Shown one piece after another: positions 1 to 6,381 of a stretch of 11,299 bases of DNA. Both the position numbers and the translations under genes were made by a program. The stretch comes from Terriglobia bacterium. GTDB taxonomy: Bacteria; Acidobacteriota; Terriglobia; UBA7540. The stretch lies in NCBI GenBank assembly GCA_030040295.1, contig JASHTZ010000481.1, positions 1-11,299 on the forward strand, given 5' to 3'. Each line of letters begins with the position of its first letter. Positions within the stretch are counted from its first letter, which is position 1. The notes under the pieces were generated by a model. The model saw only the letters and a list, made by a program, of their open reading frames with translations. It had not been told where the DNA came from and did not search any database.

Positions 1-2
1 CG

Positions 3-206
3 GCGAAGGATTGCAATCAATCCGAGGTTGGTTTCCGGATGGAATTCCGCGCGCGCTTCGAGCGCGTGAATCTCGCGCCGCAGAGGATTCCTCCTTTGCT
101 AGCCCAGGTGCGTGAGATCAGCGACCGCGAACGTCCTCCCCGGGCGCAGAAAGGCTGCAAGAATTGTGCGCTGCTGCAAGATCTGCTGGCGGTCGCCGGC
201 GAGTAA
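3..206 (+). CDS. C-terminal end of an unidentified protein with a CxxC tail (partial)
   Basis: This frame is open from the left edge of the window for 67 codons and ends at TAA 204-206; the start lies outside. The translated tail is basic and amphipathic (FRARFERVNLAPQ, then LLAQVREISDRERPPR) and finishes with GCKNCALLQDLL. A basic helix, a short Pro-Pro-Arg stretch and a terminal Cys-x-x-Cys recall the C-terminal iron-sulfur region of Cas4/RecB-like PD-(D/E)XK nucleases, but no nuclease motif is inside the window and a later cysteine expected in that motif is absent, so the family is only a guess. The other two plus frames hit stops within about 70-120 bases. The 255 bases between this stop and the next gene hold no recognisable gene, and I found no convincing terminator there. 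Confidence 0.5.
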   Translation, partial: AKDCNQSEVGFRMEFRARFERVNLAPQRIPPLLAQVREISDRERPPRAQKGCKNCALLQDLLAVAGE

Positions 207-451
207 GTCAGAGTCTTCTTGCCGCTCCGTTACTCTCACCCAAAAGATCGCCATCTGGCTGAAAGCAGCCACCAATCGGCTGAATTTGGGCAGGGTGTGA
301 TGAGTGGCATTATTCACCCCAAGGCCGAGAATCCTTCCAACCCATTGATTTGCAGCCAGATAAATACGATGAGTTTTTTCGGTGTTTGGCAGCGGTCTTG
401 CGAGATGTGTGCTGGACGTGAGTCGAGCAGTTGGTAAGTGGAAGTTGGTTC

Positions 452-457
452 GAGGTG
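452..457 (+). promoter_or_regulatory. Shine-Dalgarno site that decides the start of the FecR-like gene
   Basis: GAGGTG lies a few bases before ATG 462. It is downstream of the in-frame GTG at 438, which would otherwise give a longer reading frame. The site together with the signal peptide beginning at 462 favours 462 as the true start. Confidence 0.6.
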
Positions 458-461
458 GGCC

Positions 462-2390
462 ATGAAAAACCGGTTCTTAATAGCTGCACTCGCAATCCTC
501 ACCATGGGGCTGATGGTTTCACCCAGTCTCCGGGCCGAAGATGAACAACCCGATCCGCAGGAACCTCCGCCTGTAGAGCAGCCGGGTCAGCAGCCCCAAG
601 CGCAGGGACAACAGCCACAATCTTCGGTGGGACGCGTCAGTGTGGTGCAAGGGAACGTCTCCACCATGCGCGGCGACGGTGGACAGTGGGTGGCAGCCAC
701 GGTGAACACTCCGGTGGTTCCCGGTGACGAAGTGGCGGCCGCGGAGCGCTCGCGCGCGGAAGTGCAGCTTGACTTCGCCAACATCATGCGCCTCGATGAG
801 CGCACGGAAGCGAAGATCGCCGACCTCGAGCCTAGCCGGATTCAGATTCAATTGGCCTCCGGGCGGGTCATGTACAGCGCGTACAACGGCACGCAGGCGG
901 ACGTTGAAATCGATACTCCCAACATGGGCGTGCACTTGTTGCAACCGGGCGTTTACCGCATTCAGGTGAACTCCGCCACAGATACCTTGCTGGTCGTGCG
1001 CGCGGGCGAAGCGGAAGTTCTTACCAACCAGGGCAGCACCAAAGTGGAAGCGGGTCAGATCATCCAAATCCACGGCACGGACAATCCCGAGTACAAGATT
1101 GATCAGGCTCCTGCCGGAGACGATTTTGACCGCTGGTGCTCGGACCGCGACCGCCAAATCGAAAGCGCGCAGGCTTGGCAGCACACCGACCAATACTACA
1201 CGGGGTCGAGTGATCTCGATTCCAACGGCCAATGGCAGGAAGTTCCCGACTACGGCTGGTGCTGGACGCCTCAGGTGGACGCCGGCTGGGTGCCCTACAG
1301 CGCTGGCCGTTGGGGCTATGAGCCCTATTGGGGCTGGACATGGATTTCGTATGAGCCTTGGGGCTGGGCGCCGTATCACTACGGCCGGTGGTTCCTCTAT
1401 GGAGGCCGCTGGATGTGGTGGCCGGCTGTGGGATTCTTCGGTCCGCGGCCCATCTGGGCGCCGGCTTACGTTTCCTTCTTCGGATTCGGTGGAGGCGTCG
1501 GCTTTGGTTTCGGATTTGGTTCAATCGGCTGGCTGGCGCTGGGCCCGCGCGACATTTTCCATCCGTGGTTTGGGGTGGGCCACACGTTCGGCGCTGTGGG
1601 CTTCAACGGTTTCCGTGGCCCCGGTTTCGTGCGTGCCGGTGGTCCCGCTTACGGCTCGAACCTGGAGCGCGCCATGACGGATGCTCACATGCGCGGGGCG
1701 ATTATGCACGTCTCCTCGCAGGATTTTGCCGCCGGACGCGTGACGCGCGGCGCTCCGATTAGCGAAGGCATGCTGCACACCGCCAGCATGGTGCACGGCA
1801 GCCTGCCGGTGGCGCACACGCAGGCCAGCATGGGGACTCGCGTTGCGGCTCCTTCGGGCTTCCGATCTGGCAATTTCGGCAGCGAGCACATGTTCTCCTC
1901 TCGTGGCAGCGCGATGAGCGGACGAACTGCAAGTTATTCCTCTGGACGCGCGGGTGAAAGTTACGGCGCAGGCGCTGACCGCGGCGGCTACCGGGGGTTT
2001 TCGGGCGGCAGTACTAACAATGCGCGGCCATCAGGCAACTCCAACTTTCAGAGAAGCGGACCCACTTCGCAGGGGAATCACTACAGTTGGGATCGGTACG
2101 CCAGCCCCAGTCCTTATAGCGGCGGACGGACGAACTCCTCGCAGTCCAATTCGCGCGGCGGATGGCAAGGCAACTCAGGCTCGTCGCGGGGCTATTCCTC
2201 TGGAAGTTCTTCGCGCCCCTCGCTCAACCTGAATCGACCCATCATGCAGCAGCGCGCTCCCAGTGGAGGCCGTACCTATTCCGCGCCCAGTGGCGGGCAT
2301 TCCTATTCCGCACCGCGCAGCAACGGTGGGGGCGGAAGCCACTCGTCCGGTGGAGGCCACGGCGGTGGCCACAGCGGCGGACGCCGATGA
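462..2390 (+). CDS. Secreted FecR-domain protein with DUF6600-like Trp/Tyr-rich segment and Gly/Ser-rich tail
   Basis: The 642-residue product starts with a Sec signal peptide (basic MKNR, hydrophobic core to about residue 22, likely cleavage after LRA at residue 25). A Pro/Gln-rich linker (about 26-56) precedes a FecR-like beta domain (about 56-215), recognisable by GRVSVVQGNV, a PGDEV turn and a region resembling a periplasmic sensor fold. Residues about 264-335 are packed with Trp, Tyr and Pro (GWVPYSAGRWGYEPYWGW), the pattern of DUF6600. A Gly/Phe stretch (about 340-355) follows, and from about 476 to the end the protein is Ser/Gly/Arg low complexity, ending in a His/Gly/Arg tail. Classical FecR proteins are inner-membrane anti-sigma regulators; this one has no visible transmembrane anchor after the signal peptide and no sigma-factor gene beside it, so a structural or surface role in the periplasm or outside is more likely. 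No clear promoter was seen in 207-461. Family assignment is firm, function unknown. Confidence 0.88.
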   Translation: MKNRFLIAALAILTMGLMVSPSLRAEDEQPDPQEPPPVEQPGQQPQAQGQQPQSSVGRVSVVQGNVSTMRGDGGQWVAATVNTPVVPGDEVAAAERSRAEVQLDFANIMRLDERTEAKIADLEPSRIQIQLASGRVMYSAYNGTQADVEIDTPNMGVHLLQPGVYRIQVNSATDTLLVVRAGEAEVLTNQGSTKVEAGQIIQIHGTDNPEYKIDQAPAGDDFDRWCSDRDRQIESAQAWQHTDQYYTGSSDLDSNGQWQEVPDYGWCWTPQVDAGWVPYSAGRWGYEPYWGWTWISYEPWGWAPYHYGRWFLYGGRWMWWPAVGFFGPRPIWAPAYVSFFGFGGGVGFGFGFGSIGWLALGPRDIFHPWFGVGHTFGAVGFNGFRGPGFVRAGGPAYGSNLERAMTDAHMRGAIMHVSSQDFAAGRVTRGAPISEGMLHTASMVHGSLPVAHTQASMGTRVAAPSGFRSGNFGSEHMFSSRGSAMSGRTASYSSGRAGESYGAGADRGGYRGFSGGSTNNARPSGNSNFQRSGPTSQGNHYSWDRYASPSPYSGGRTNSSQSNSRGGWQGNSGSSRGYSSGSSSRPSLNLNRPIMQQRAPSGGRTYSAPSGGHSYSAPRSNGGGGSHSSGGGHGGGHSGGRR

Positions 2391-2402
2391 GCTCACCTAC
2401 AA

Positions 2403-2459
2403 CAGGGGCCGGCGGCAGCAACCTCAACTCAATTCCCCGCCGCCCCTGCCCTCCTTTTT
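2403..2459 (+). terminator. Intrinsic terminator after the FecR-like gene
   Basis: The arms CAGGGG-C-CGGCGG (2403-2415) and CCGCCG-CCCCTG (2437-2448) pair as 12 base pairs with a single bulged C. The loop is about 21 nt, longer than usual. A run of five T (2455-2459) follows 6 nt downstream. It sits 12 bases after the FecR-like stop codon. Confidence 0.6.
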
Positions 2460-2468
2460 GGAAACGGT

Positions 2469-2490
2469 CTGCCACAAGGATGGGTGGCAG
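2469..2490. repeat. Perfect 7-bp hairpin in a convergent intergenic region
   Basis: CTGCCAC (2469-2475) and GTGGCAG (2484-2490) are perfect inverted repeats around an 8-nt loop. It lies 22 bases beyond the stop codon of the minus-strand M55 gene, so it could help terminate that transcript, although only a short T-rich stretch follows on that strand. Its right arm contains GGGTGGCAG, a 9-base word that recurs in the hairpin at 8131-8170. Confidence 0.45.
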
Positions 2491-2511
2491 ATCGACGCCA
2501 CAGTTATCTAT

Positions 2512-3383
2512 CTAATTCCCCAGCACCAATGCCAACGCTTCGGTGAACGTTTGGCCCTTATACGCCCAGGTTCTGGTATCGATTTGCTCGACTCCGGGGC
2601 GGACGAGGTGGGGGCGCTCGGCGGCGGTGGTGGATTCGATTCTCAGCTCGATGGGGCCTTGCATTTTGAAGGGCTTGATTTCGGCGATTCGCTCCATGGC
2701 GCGGCGGGCTTTTTCGGTAATCAGGGCGTGGGCGGGGAGCATGTAGCCGGCGCCGCGGCTTACTCCGTATTTCACTTCCGCGCACTCGCCGTTGGGGACG
2801 AGGTCGAGATACTCCTTGCACGCGGCGGTGTCGCCCGAGAGCATGATGGTGGGGATGCCGCGCTCGCCGGCCACCATGGTCCACGTACCGATTTCTCCGA
2901 TGGGTTTGCCGTTCCCCCACCAGTTCGCACGTCGGAGGCGCTCATGGTGTGGGTCAGGATGCCGTCCTTGGCGCCAGCCATGGCGTGCTGGCCGATGAAG
3001 ACCAGGGCGCTTACTGATTTGTCAAACGGCTGCGCAAACAGCACGGGCGAGCCCTGGAGCAGACGCGCTCGCGGATCGATATCGAGCACGGAGAGCGTGC
3101 GGCCGCTGTCATGACCATCCCAAACGACTACATCCGTTGCGCCGCCCGCGAACAGGCCGTCAACCGCGGCGTTCACTTCGCCGGTTTCAAGCTTCCGTGA
3201 TTCCTCCCAGCGCGGGCTCTTCCAGGGCTCGCATTGCAGCTCAATGCTGAAAATTCCGCTCACGCCTTCCATGTCGGTAACCATCAGCACCTTCTTGCCC
3301 TTCGGCGATTGGCACCACGCGGCAATGGAAGTTCCTGTGATCAGCAGCGCTCCCAACATGAACCGCAAAATTATCTTTGGCAT
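2512..3383 (-). pseudogene. M55 family (DppA-like) D-aminopeptidase with a signal peptide, interrupted by a frameshift
   Basis: M55 peptidases are zinc enzymes that remove N-terminal D-amino acids from short peptides; the model is DppA of Bacillus subtilis. The start ATG at 3383 is preceded by a strong AGGAGGG site (3394-3388). An N-terminal hydrophobic segment (residues about 5-22) suggests export. Family motifs appear in order: TDMEGVSG (D37, E39), WDGHDSGR (H91), GQHAMAG (H133) and THTMS (H145). After V152 the reading frame is lost; it resumes as NGKPIGEIGTW, carrying the expected glutamate, and runs intact to TAG at 2512. Adding one base somewhere in 2914-2930 restores a continuous protein of about 290 residues, close to the normal length of about 274 plus a signal peptide. 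The remainder is well conserved, so this is either a very recent inactivating mutation or a sequencing or assembly error, possibly in the five-C run at 2914-2918. Both halves are covered by this entry. Confidence 0.85.
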
Positions 3384-3476
3384 CTCTCCCTCCTGAGTGG
3401 ACGATTCTAACCGATCGAGATTTGCGAAATATAGTGAGGAACGGCATTCGAAGCACGGGCATCTTAATCGCTGTAG

Positions 3477-3501
3477 GATGGGCTTCCAGCCCAAGCCCAT
3501 C
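3477..3501. repeat. Perfect 9-bp inverted repeat in the glgB/M55 divergent intergenic region
   Basis: GATGGGCTT (3477-3485) and AAGCCCATC (3493-3501) pair perfectly around a 7-nt loop. The element lies about 94 bases upstream of the M55 start and about 130 bases upstream of glgB. No T-run follows on either strand, so it does not look like a terminator. A dispersed palindromic repeat or an operator are both possible. Confidence 0.5.
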
Positions 3502-3533
3502 GTAGGGGCAACTGTTATCGTTGTCCCGGGGCG

Positions 3534-3583
3534 GCCGCAACCCGTCGCCTGATGGCTTTGGGCCGCAGGGCGAGGGTTGCGGC
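3534..3583. repeat. Long 15-bp inverted repeat (stable hairpin) upstream of glgB
   Basis: The outer arms GCCGCAACCC (3534-3543) and GGGTTGCGGC (3574-3583) are a perfect 10-bp inverted repeat. After one bulged G, TCGCC (3545-3549) pairs with GGCGA (3569-3573), giving about 15 base pairs around a 19-nt loop. There is no T-run after either arm. Location just upstream of the glgB promoter and near a second palindrome at 3477 suggests a REP-like repeat cluster or a regulatory structure rather than a terminator. Confidence 0.55.
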
Positions 3584-3595
3584 TTCGTGCCCATT

Positions 3596-3625
3596 TTGGA
3601 TTAATGCCGCGCCTGCGTATAGAAT
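3596..3625 (+). promoter_or_regulatory. Probable glgB promoter, very close to the start codon
   Basis: TTGGAT (3596-3601) is followed after 16 nt by TATAGA (3618-3623); the overlapping TAGAAT (3620-3625) is an alternative -10 with 18-nt spacing. The -10 ends only 7-9 nt before ATG 3633, so transcription should begin at or next to the start codon. No Shine-Dalgarno sequence is present. Confidence 0.45.
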
Positions 3626-3632
3626 AGAAACC

Positions 3633-5861
3633 ATGCCGACAAAACTCAAACTTCTGGCGGAAACCACGGCGCCGGTGGAAGAGATTGCCCAAATCGTACG
3701 CGCGGAGCATGGCGATCCCTTCCACGTTCTGGGCATGCATCGCGTTGAGGTGCAGGGTAAGCCGGGCGTTGCGGTACGCGCATTCCTGCCCCACGCGCTG
3801 AATGCCTGGGTGGCGCGCGGGCCGGGCGGAAGCGAGGCCGTACCGCTTCAGCGCATTCACGCGGATGGGTTTTTCGAGGCGGTTTTTTCCGGTGAGACGA
3901 ACCTGTTCGCTTATCGCCTGCGCACGGAAGACGGCGGGCTGCACGAGTTTGAGGATCCCTACCGCTTTCCTCCCGTTCTTTCCGACTTTGATCTCCACCT
4001 GCTGGCGGAAGGCACGCACCACCGGTCGTACGAGCGGCTGGGCGCGCATGTGACGGAGATGGGCGGCGTGCGCGGCGTGGCGTTCGCCGTGTGGGCTCCC
4101 AATGCGCAGCGGGTGAGCGTGGTGGGGAACTTCAACTGGTGGGACGGGCGGCGGCACCCGATGCGCGTGCGCGGCGCCTCGGGCATTTGGGAGATTTTCA
4201 TTCCGGGGTTGCGCGAGGGCGACCTGTACAAATTCGAAATCAAGGGGCGATACTTCAACTACCTTGGGGTCAAAACCGATCCCTACGGCTTTTTCGCCGA
4301 GCTCCGGCCCAGAACCGCTTCCATCGTGTACGACTTGAATCGGTACAAATGGAATGATCAGGTGTGGATGGCGGAGCGGCCGTCGCGCCAGGCGTTGGCC
4401 GCGCCCATCACGATTTACGAAGTCCACCTGGGCTCGTGGCGGCGTTCACACGCCGATGGCAGCGTGCTGAATTATCGCGAGCTCGCCGGGCAACTGGCGG
4501 ATTACGCTTCGAACATGGGCTTCACGCACGTGGAATTACTGCCGGTGATGGAGCATCCGCTGGATGCGTCGTGGGGCTACCAAACGACCGGATATTTTGC
4601 GCCCACCAGCCGGCACGGTGCGCCGGAAGATTTTATGTACTTCGTCGATTGCCTGCACCAGCGCGGGATTGGCGTGATTCTGGATTGGGTACCGGCGCAT
4701 TTCCCTTCGGACGCGCATGGCCTGGCGTTCTTCGATGGCACGCACCTCTACGAGCATGATGATCCGCGCCTGCGCGAGCATCCCGACTGGGGCACGCGCA
4801 TCTTCAATTACGGCCGCACGGAAGTGCGCAGTTTTCTGTGGTCCAGCGCGCTGTTCTGGCTGGAGAAATATCACATCGACGGGCTACGCGTGGACGCTGT
4901 CGCTTCCATGCTCTACCGCAACTATTCGCGCAAGGAGGGCGAGTGGGTTCCCAATGTTTTCGGCGGCAACGAAAACCTGGAGGCCATCAGCTTCCTGAAG
5001 GGATTTAACGAGCTTGCGCACCAGCACCATCCCGGCGTGCTGACCATCGCGGAAGAATCTACTGCATGGCCCATGGTTTCGCGCCCCACGTATGTGGGCG
5101 GGCTGGGCTTCAGCCTGAAATGGAACATGGGCTGGATGCACGATACGCTGAAATATTTTTCCAACGACCCGATTTTCCGCCGTTACCATCACTCCAATCT
5201 AACCTTCTCGCTGCTCTATGCGTTCAACGAGAATTTTGCGCTGGTGCTTTCCCACGACGAAGTCGTGCACGGCAAGCGCGCGCTGCTGGCCAAAATGCCC
5301 GGGGATTACTGGCAGCAGTTCGCCAATCTGCGGGCGCTCTACGCGTTTCTCTATGCGCACCCGGGGAAGAAAATGCTCTTCATGAGCGGGGAATTCGGCC
5401 AGTGGAACGAATGGGATGCGTCGCGCGAGATCGAGTGGATGCTGCTCGACTTCGAGGCTCACCGCAAACTTCAGGGTCTGGTGGGTGAGCTCAACCGGCT
5501 ATGCCGCGCGGAAGGCGCGTTCCACCAGATTGATTTTGAATACATGGGTTTTGAATGGATCGATTTCTACGATGCGGATAATTCCGTGATTGCTTTTCTG
5601 CGTAAAGGCTTGTCCCCCGCTGATTATCTGGTGGTCGTCTGCAACTTCACTCCCGTAGTGCACCGCGACTATCGCGTGGGGGTTCCGGAAGCGTGCTTCT
5701 ATCGCGAAATTATGAACACTGACGACGTGCGGTTTGGCGGCAGCGGTGTGACTAATTCCCCCGGCTGCCCGGGCGTCCGCACCGCGTGGCAAAGCCAGCC
5801 GTGTAGCTTGCAATTGACCCTGCCGCCGCTGGGTGTGGTCTACCTTAAGCCGCAAAGGTAG
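3633..5861 (+). CDS. glgB: 1,4-alpha-glucan branching enzyme (glycogen branching enzyme), GH13
   Basis: GlgB cuts alpha-1,4-glucan chains and transfers the piece to make alpha-1,6 branches in glycogen, in the cytoplasm. The 742-residue product is close to the usual length of about 730. It shows a full bacterial layout: N-terminal N1 beta domain (about 20-125, with HGDPFHVLGMH), CBM48 (about 135-235, with FAVWAPNAQRVSVVGNFNWW), a GH13 barrel (about 256-620) and a C-terminal beta domain. The catalytic residues are all visible: nucleophile D421 in GLRVDAVASM, acid/base E474 in TIAEEST, and stabilising D542 in LSHDEVVHGK. Their spacing (53 and 68 residues) equals that of the Escherichia coli enzyme (405, 458, 526). 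The frame is open 81 bases further upstream, but ATG 3633 gives the normal N-terminus and sits just after the promoter. No other glycogen gene is adjacent, so glgB is a stand-alone unit here. Confidence 0.96.
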   Translation: MPTKLKLLAETTAPVEEIAQIVRAEHGDPFHVLGMHRVEVQGKPGVAVRAFLPHALNAWVARGPGGSEAVPLQRIHADGFFEAVFSGETNLFAYRLRTEDGGLHEFEDPYRFPPVLSDFDLHLLAEGTHHRSYERLGAHVTEMGGVRGVAFAVWAPNAQRVSVVGNFNWWDGRRHPMRVRGASGIWEIFIPGLREGDLYKFEIKGRYFNYLGVKTDPYGFFAELRPRTASIVYDLNRYKWNDQVWMAERPSRQALAAPITIYEVHLGSWRRSHADGSVLNYRELAGQLADYASNMGFTHVELLPVMEHPLDASWGYQTTGYFAPTSRHGAPEDFMYFVDCLHQRGIGVILDWVPAHFPSDAHGLAFFDGTHLYEHDDPRLREHPDWGTRIFNYGRTEVRSFLWSSALFWLEKYHIDGLRVDAVASMLYRNYSRKEGEWVPNVFGGNENLEAISFLKGFNELAHQHHPGVLTIAEESTAWPMVSRPTYVGGLGFSLKWNMGWMHDTLKYFSNDPIFRRYHHSNLTFSLLYAFNENFALVLSHDEVVHGKRALLAKMPGDYWQQFANLRALYAFLYAHPGKKMLFMSGEFGQWNEWDASREIEWMLLDFEAHRKLQGLVGELNRLCRAEGAFHQIDFEYMGFEWIDFYDADNSVIAFLRKGLSPADYLVVVCNFTPVVHRDYRVGVPEACFYREIMNTDDVRFGGSGVTNSPGCPGVRTAWQSQPCSLQLTLPPLGVVYLKPQR

Positions 5862-5902
5862 GACCGCCCGCAGACCTCCGGCCACGGTTGCAGCGGAAGG
5901 CA

Positions 5903-5931
5903 TTGTCTTACGGAGGGCTGCCCGTTATAAT
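5903..5931 (+). promoter_or_regulatory. Near-consensus sigma-70 promoter for the PilZ gene
   Basis: TTGTCT (5903-5908) and a perfect TATAAT (5926-5931) are separated by the ideal 17 nt. The predicted transcription start is near 5938, giving a leader of about 25-40 nt before the possible starts at 5963 and 5978. The promoter falls in the 101 bases after the glgB stop, so the PilZ gene is probably transcribed separately from glgB. Confidence 0.7.
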
Positions 5932-5977
5932 ACCCCTCAGGATCGTCAGTCCGAGCGCCAATATGAGTGGAGCTCCA

Positions 5978-6352
5978 ATGCAGCAGGCTGAAGGCCGCAG
6001 AAGCACTCGCCTTTCCATCTCCATTCCCGTTGTTATCTCGGGAGTGGATATTGATGGCAATGATTTTAGCGAAGGCGTGCGGACCCAGATAGTGAACAAG
6101 CACGGCGGGAAGCTTGCCACCACTCGCCGCCTGAAGATGGGCGCGGAGGTCCTGATTGAGAATCCCGCCAACGGCAGGTCGGCGAATTCCAAAGTTGTGT
6201 GGCTGGACGGAAATCAATCGCTGGAGGGGTTGCGCAGCGTGGCGCTCCAGTTGATGGAAGCGCAAAATATCTGGGGAATTTCGTTCCCGCCGGATGATTG
6301 GACAAGCGATCTGCGCGAAGATCCCCCGCCCGTGCAACGCGCTAAGCCTTAG
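5978..6352 (+). CDS. Small PilZ-fold protein with a degenerate second c-di-GMP motif
   Basis: PilZ domains are cytoplasmic c-di-GMP receptors that adjust motility, polysaccharide export or enzyme activity. This 124-residue protein is a single PilZ domain. It begins with the RxxxR element (R7 to R11 in GRRSTRL), then SIPVVISGVDIDG. Where canonical PilZ has (D/N)xSxxG it has NKHGGK (residues 40-45), so the serine is His and the final glycine is Lys. The C-terminal WGISFPPDDW resembles PilZ proteins I associate with Acidobacteriota. The start at 5978 is chosen because GGAG (5969-5972) is well spaced before it; ATG 5963 is an in-frame alternative giving 129 residues but has a poor ribosome site. 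The altered motif makes c-di-GMP binding uncertain, and the partner or target is unknown. The gene is convergent with the following minus-strand gene, leaving only 29 bases between the stops. Confidence 0.8.
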   Translation: MQQAEGRRSTRLSISIPVVISGVDIDGNDFSEGVRTQIVNKHGGKLATTRRLKMGAEVLIENPANGRSANSKVVWLDGNQSLEGLRSVALQLMEAQNIWGISFPPDDWTSDLREDPPPVQRAKP

Positions 6353-6381
6353 AGGGCGAAGCTTCCACGTTTACACAAACC

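Noticed and set aside
99..317. 72-residue minus-strand ORF near the left edge
   Set aside because: It overlaps the better supported open plus frame at 3-206, lacks motifs and has no visible ribosome site.
519..1379. 286-residue minus-strand ORF inside the FecR-like gene
   Set aside because: It is a shadow frame with Arg/Ala/Val-rich composition and no motif; the plus-strand protein has signal peptide and domains.
2914..2930. Programmed ribosomal frameshift in the M55 gene
   Set aside because: No canonical slippery heptamer was seen in the needed frame and recoding is not known to me for this family; mutation or sequencing error is simpler.
2263..3114. 283-residue plus-strand ORF crossing the FecR-like end and the M55 gene
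   Set aside because: It runs over the terminator and is antisense to conserved M55 coding sequence; no ribosome site or domain.
3384..4427. Upstream extension of the minus-strand M55 frame, antisense to glgB
   Set aside because: It overlaps the strongly supported glgB gene, shows no domain, and the M55 gene has a clear ribosome site and signal peptide at 3383.
6358..6365. GAAGCTTC palindrome between the PilZ and isomerase stop codons
   Set aside because: Too short and without a loop or T-run to be a terminator; probably chance.
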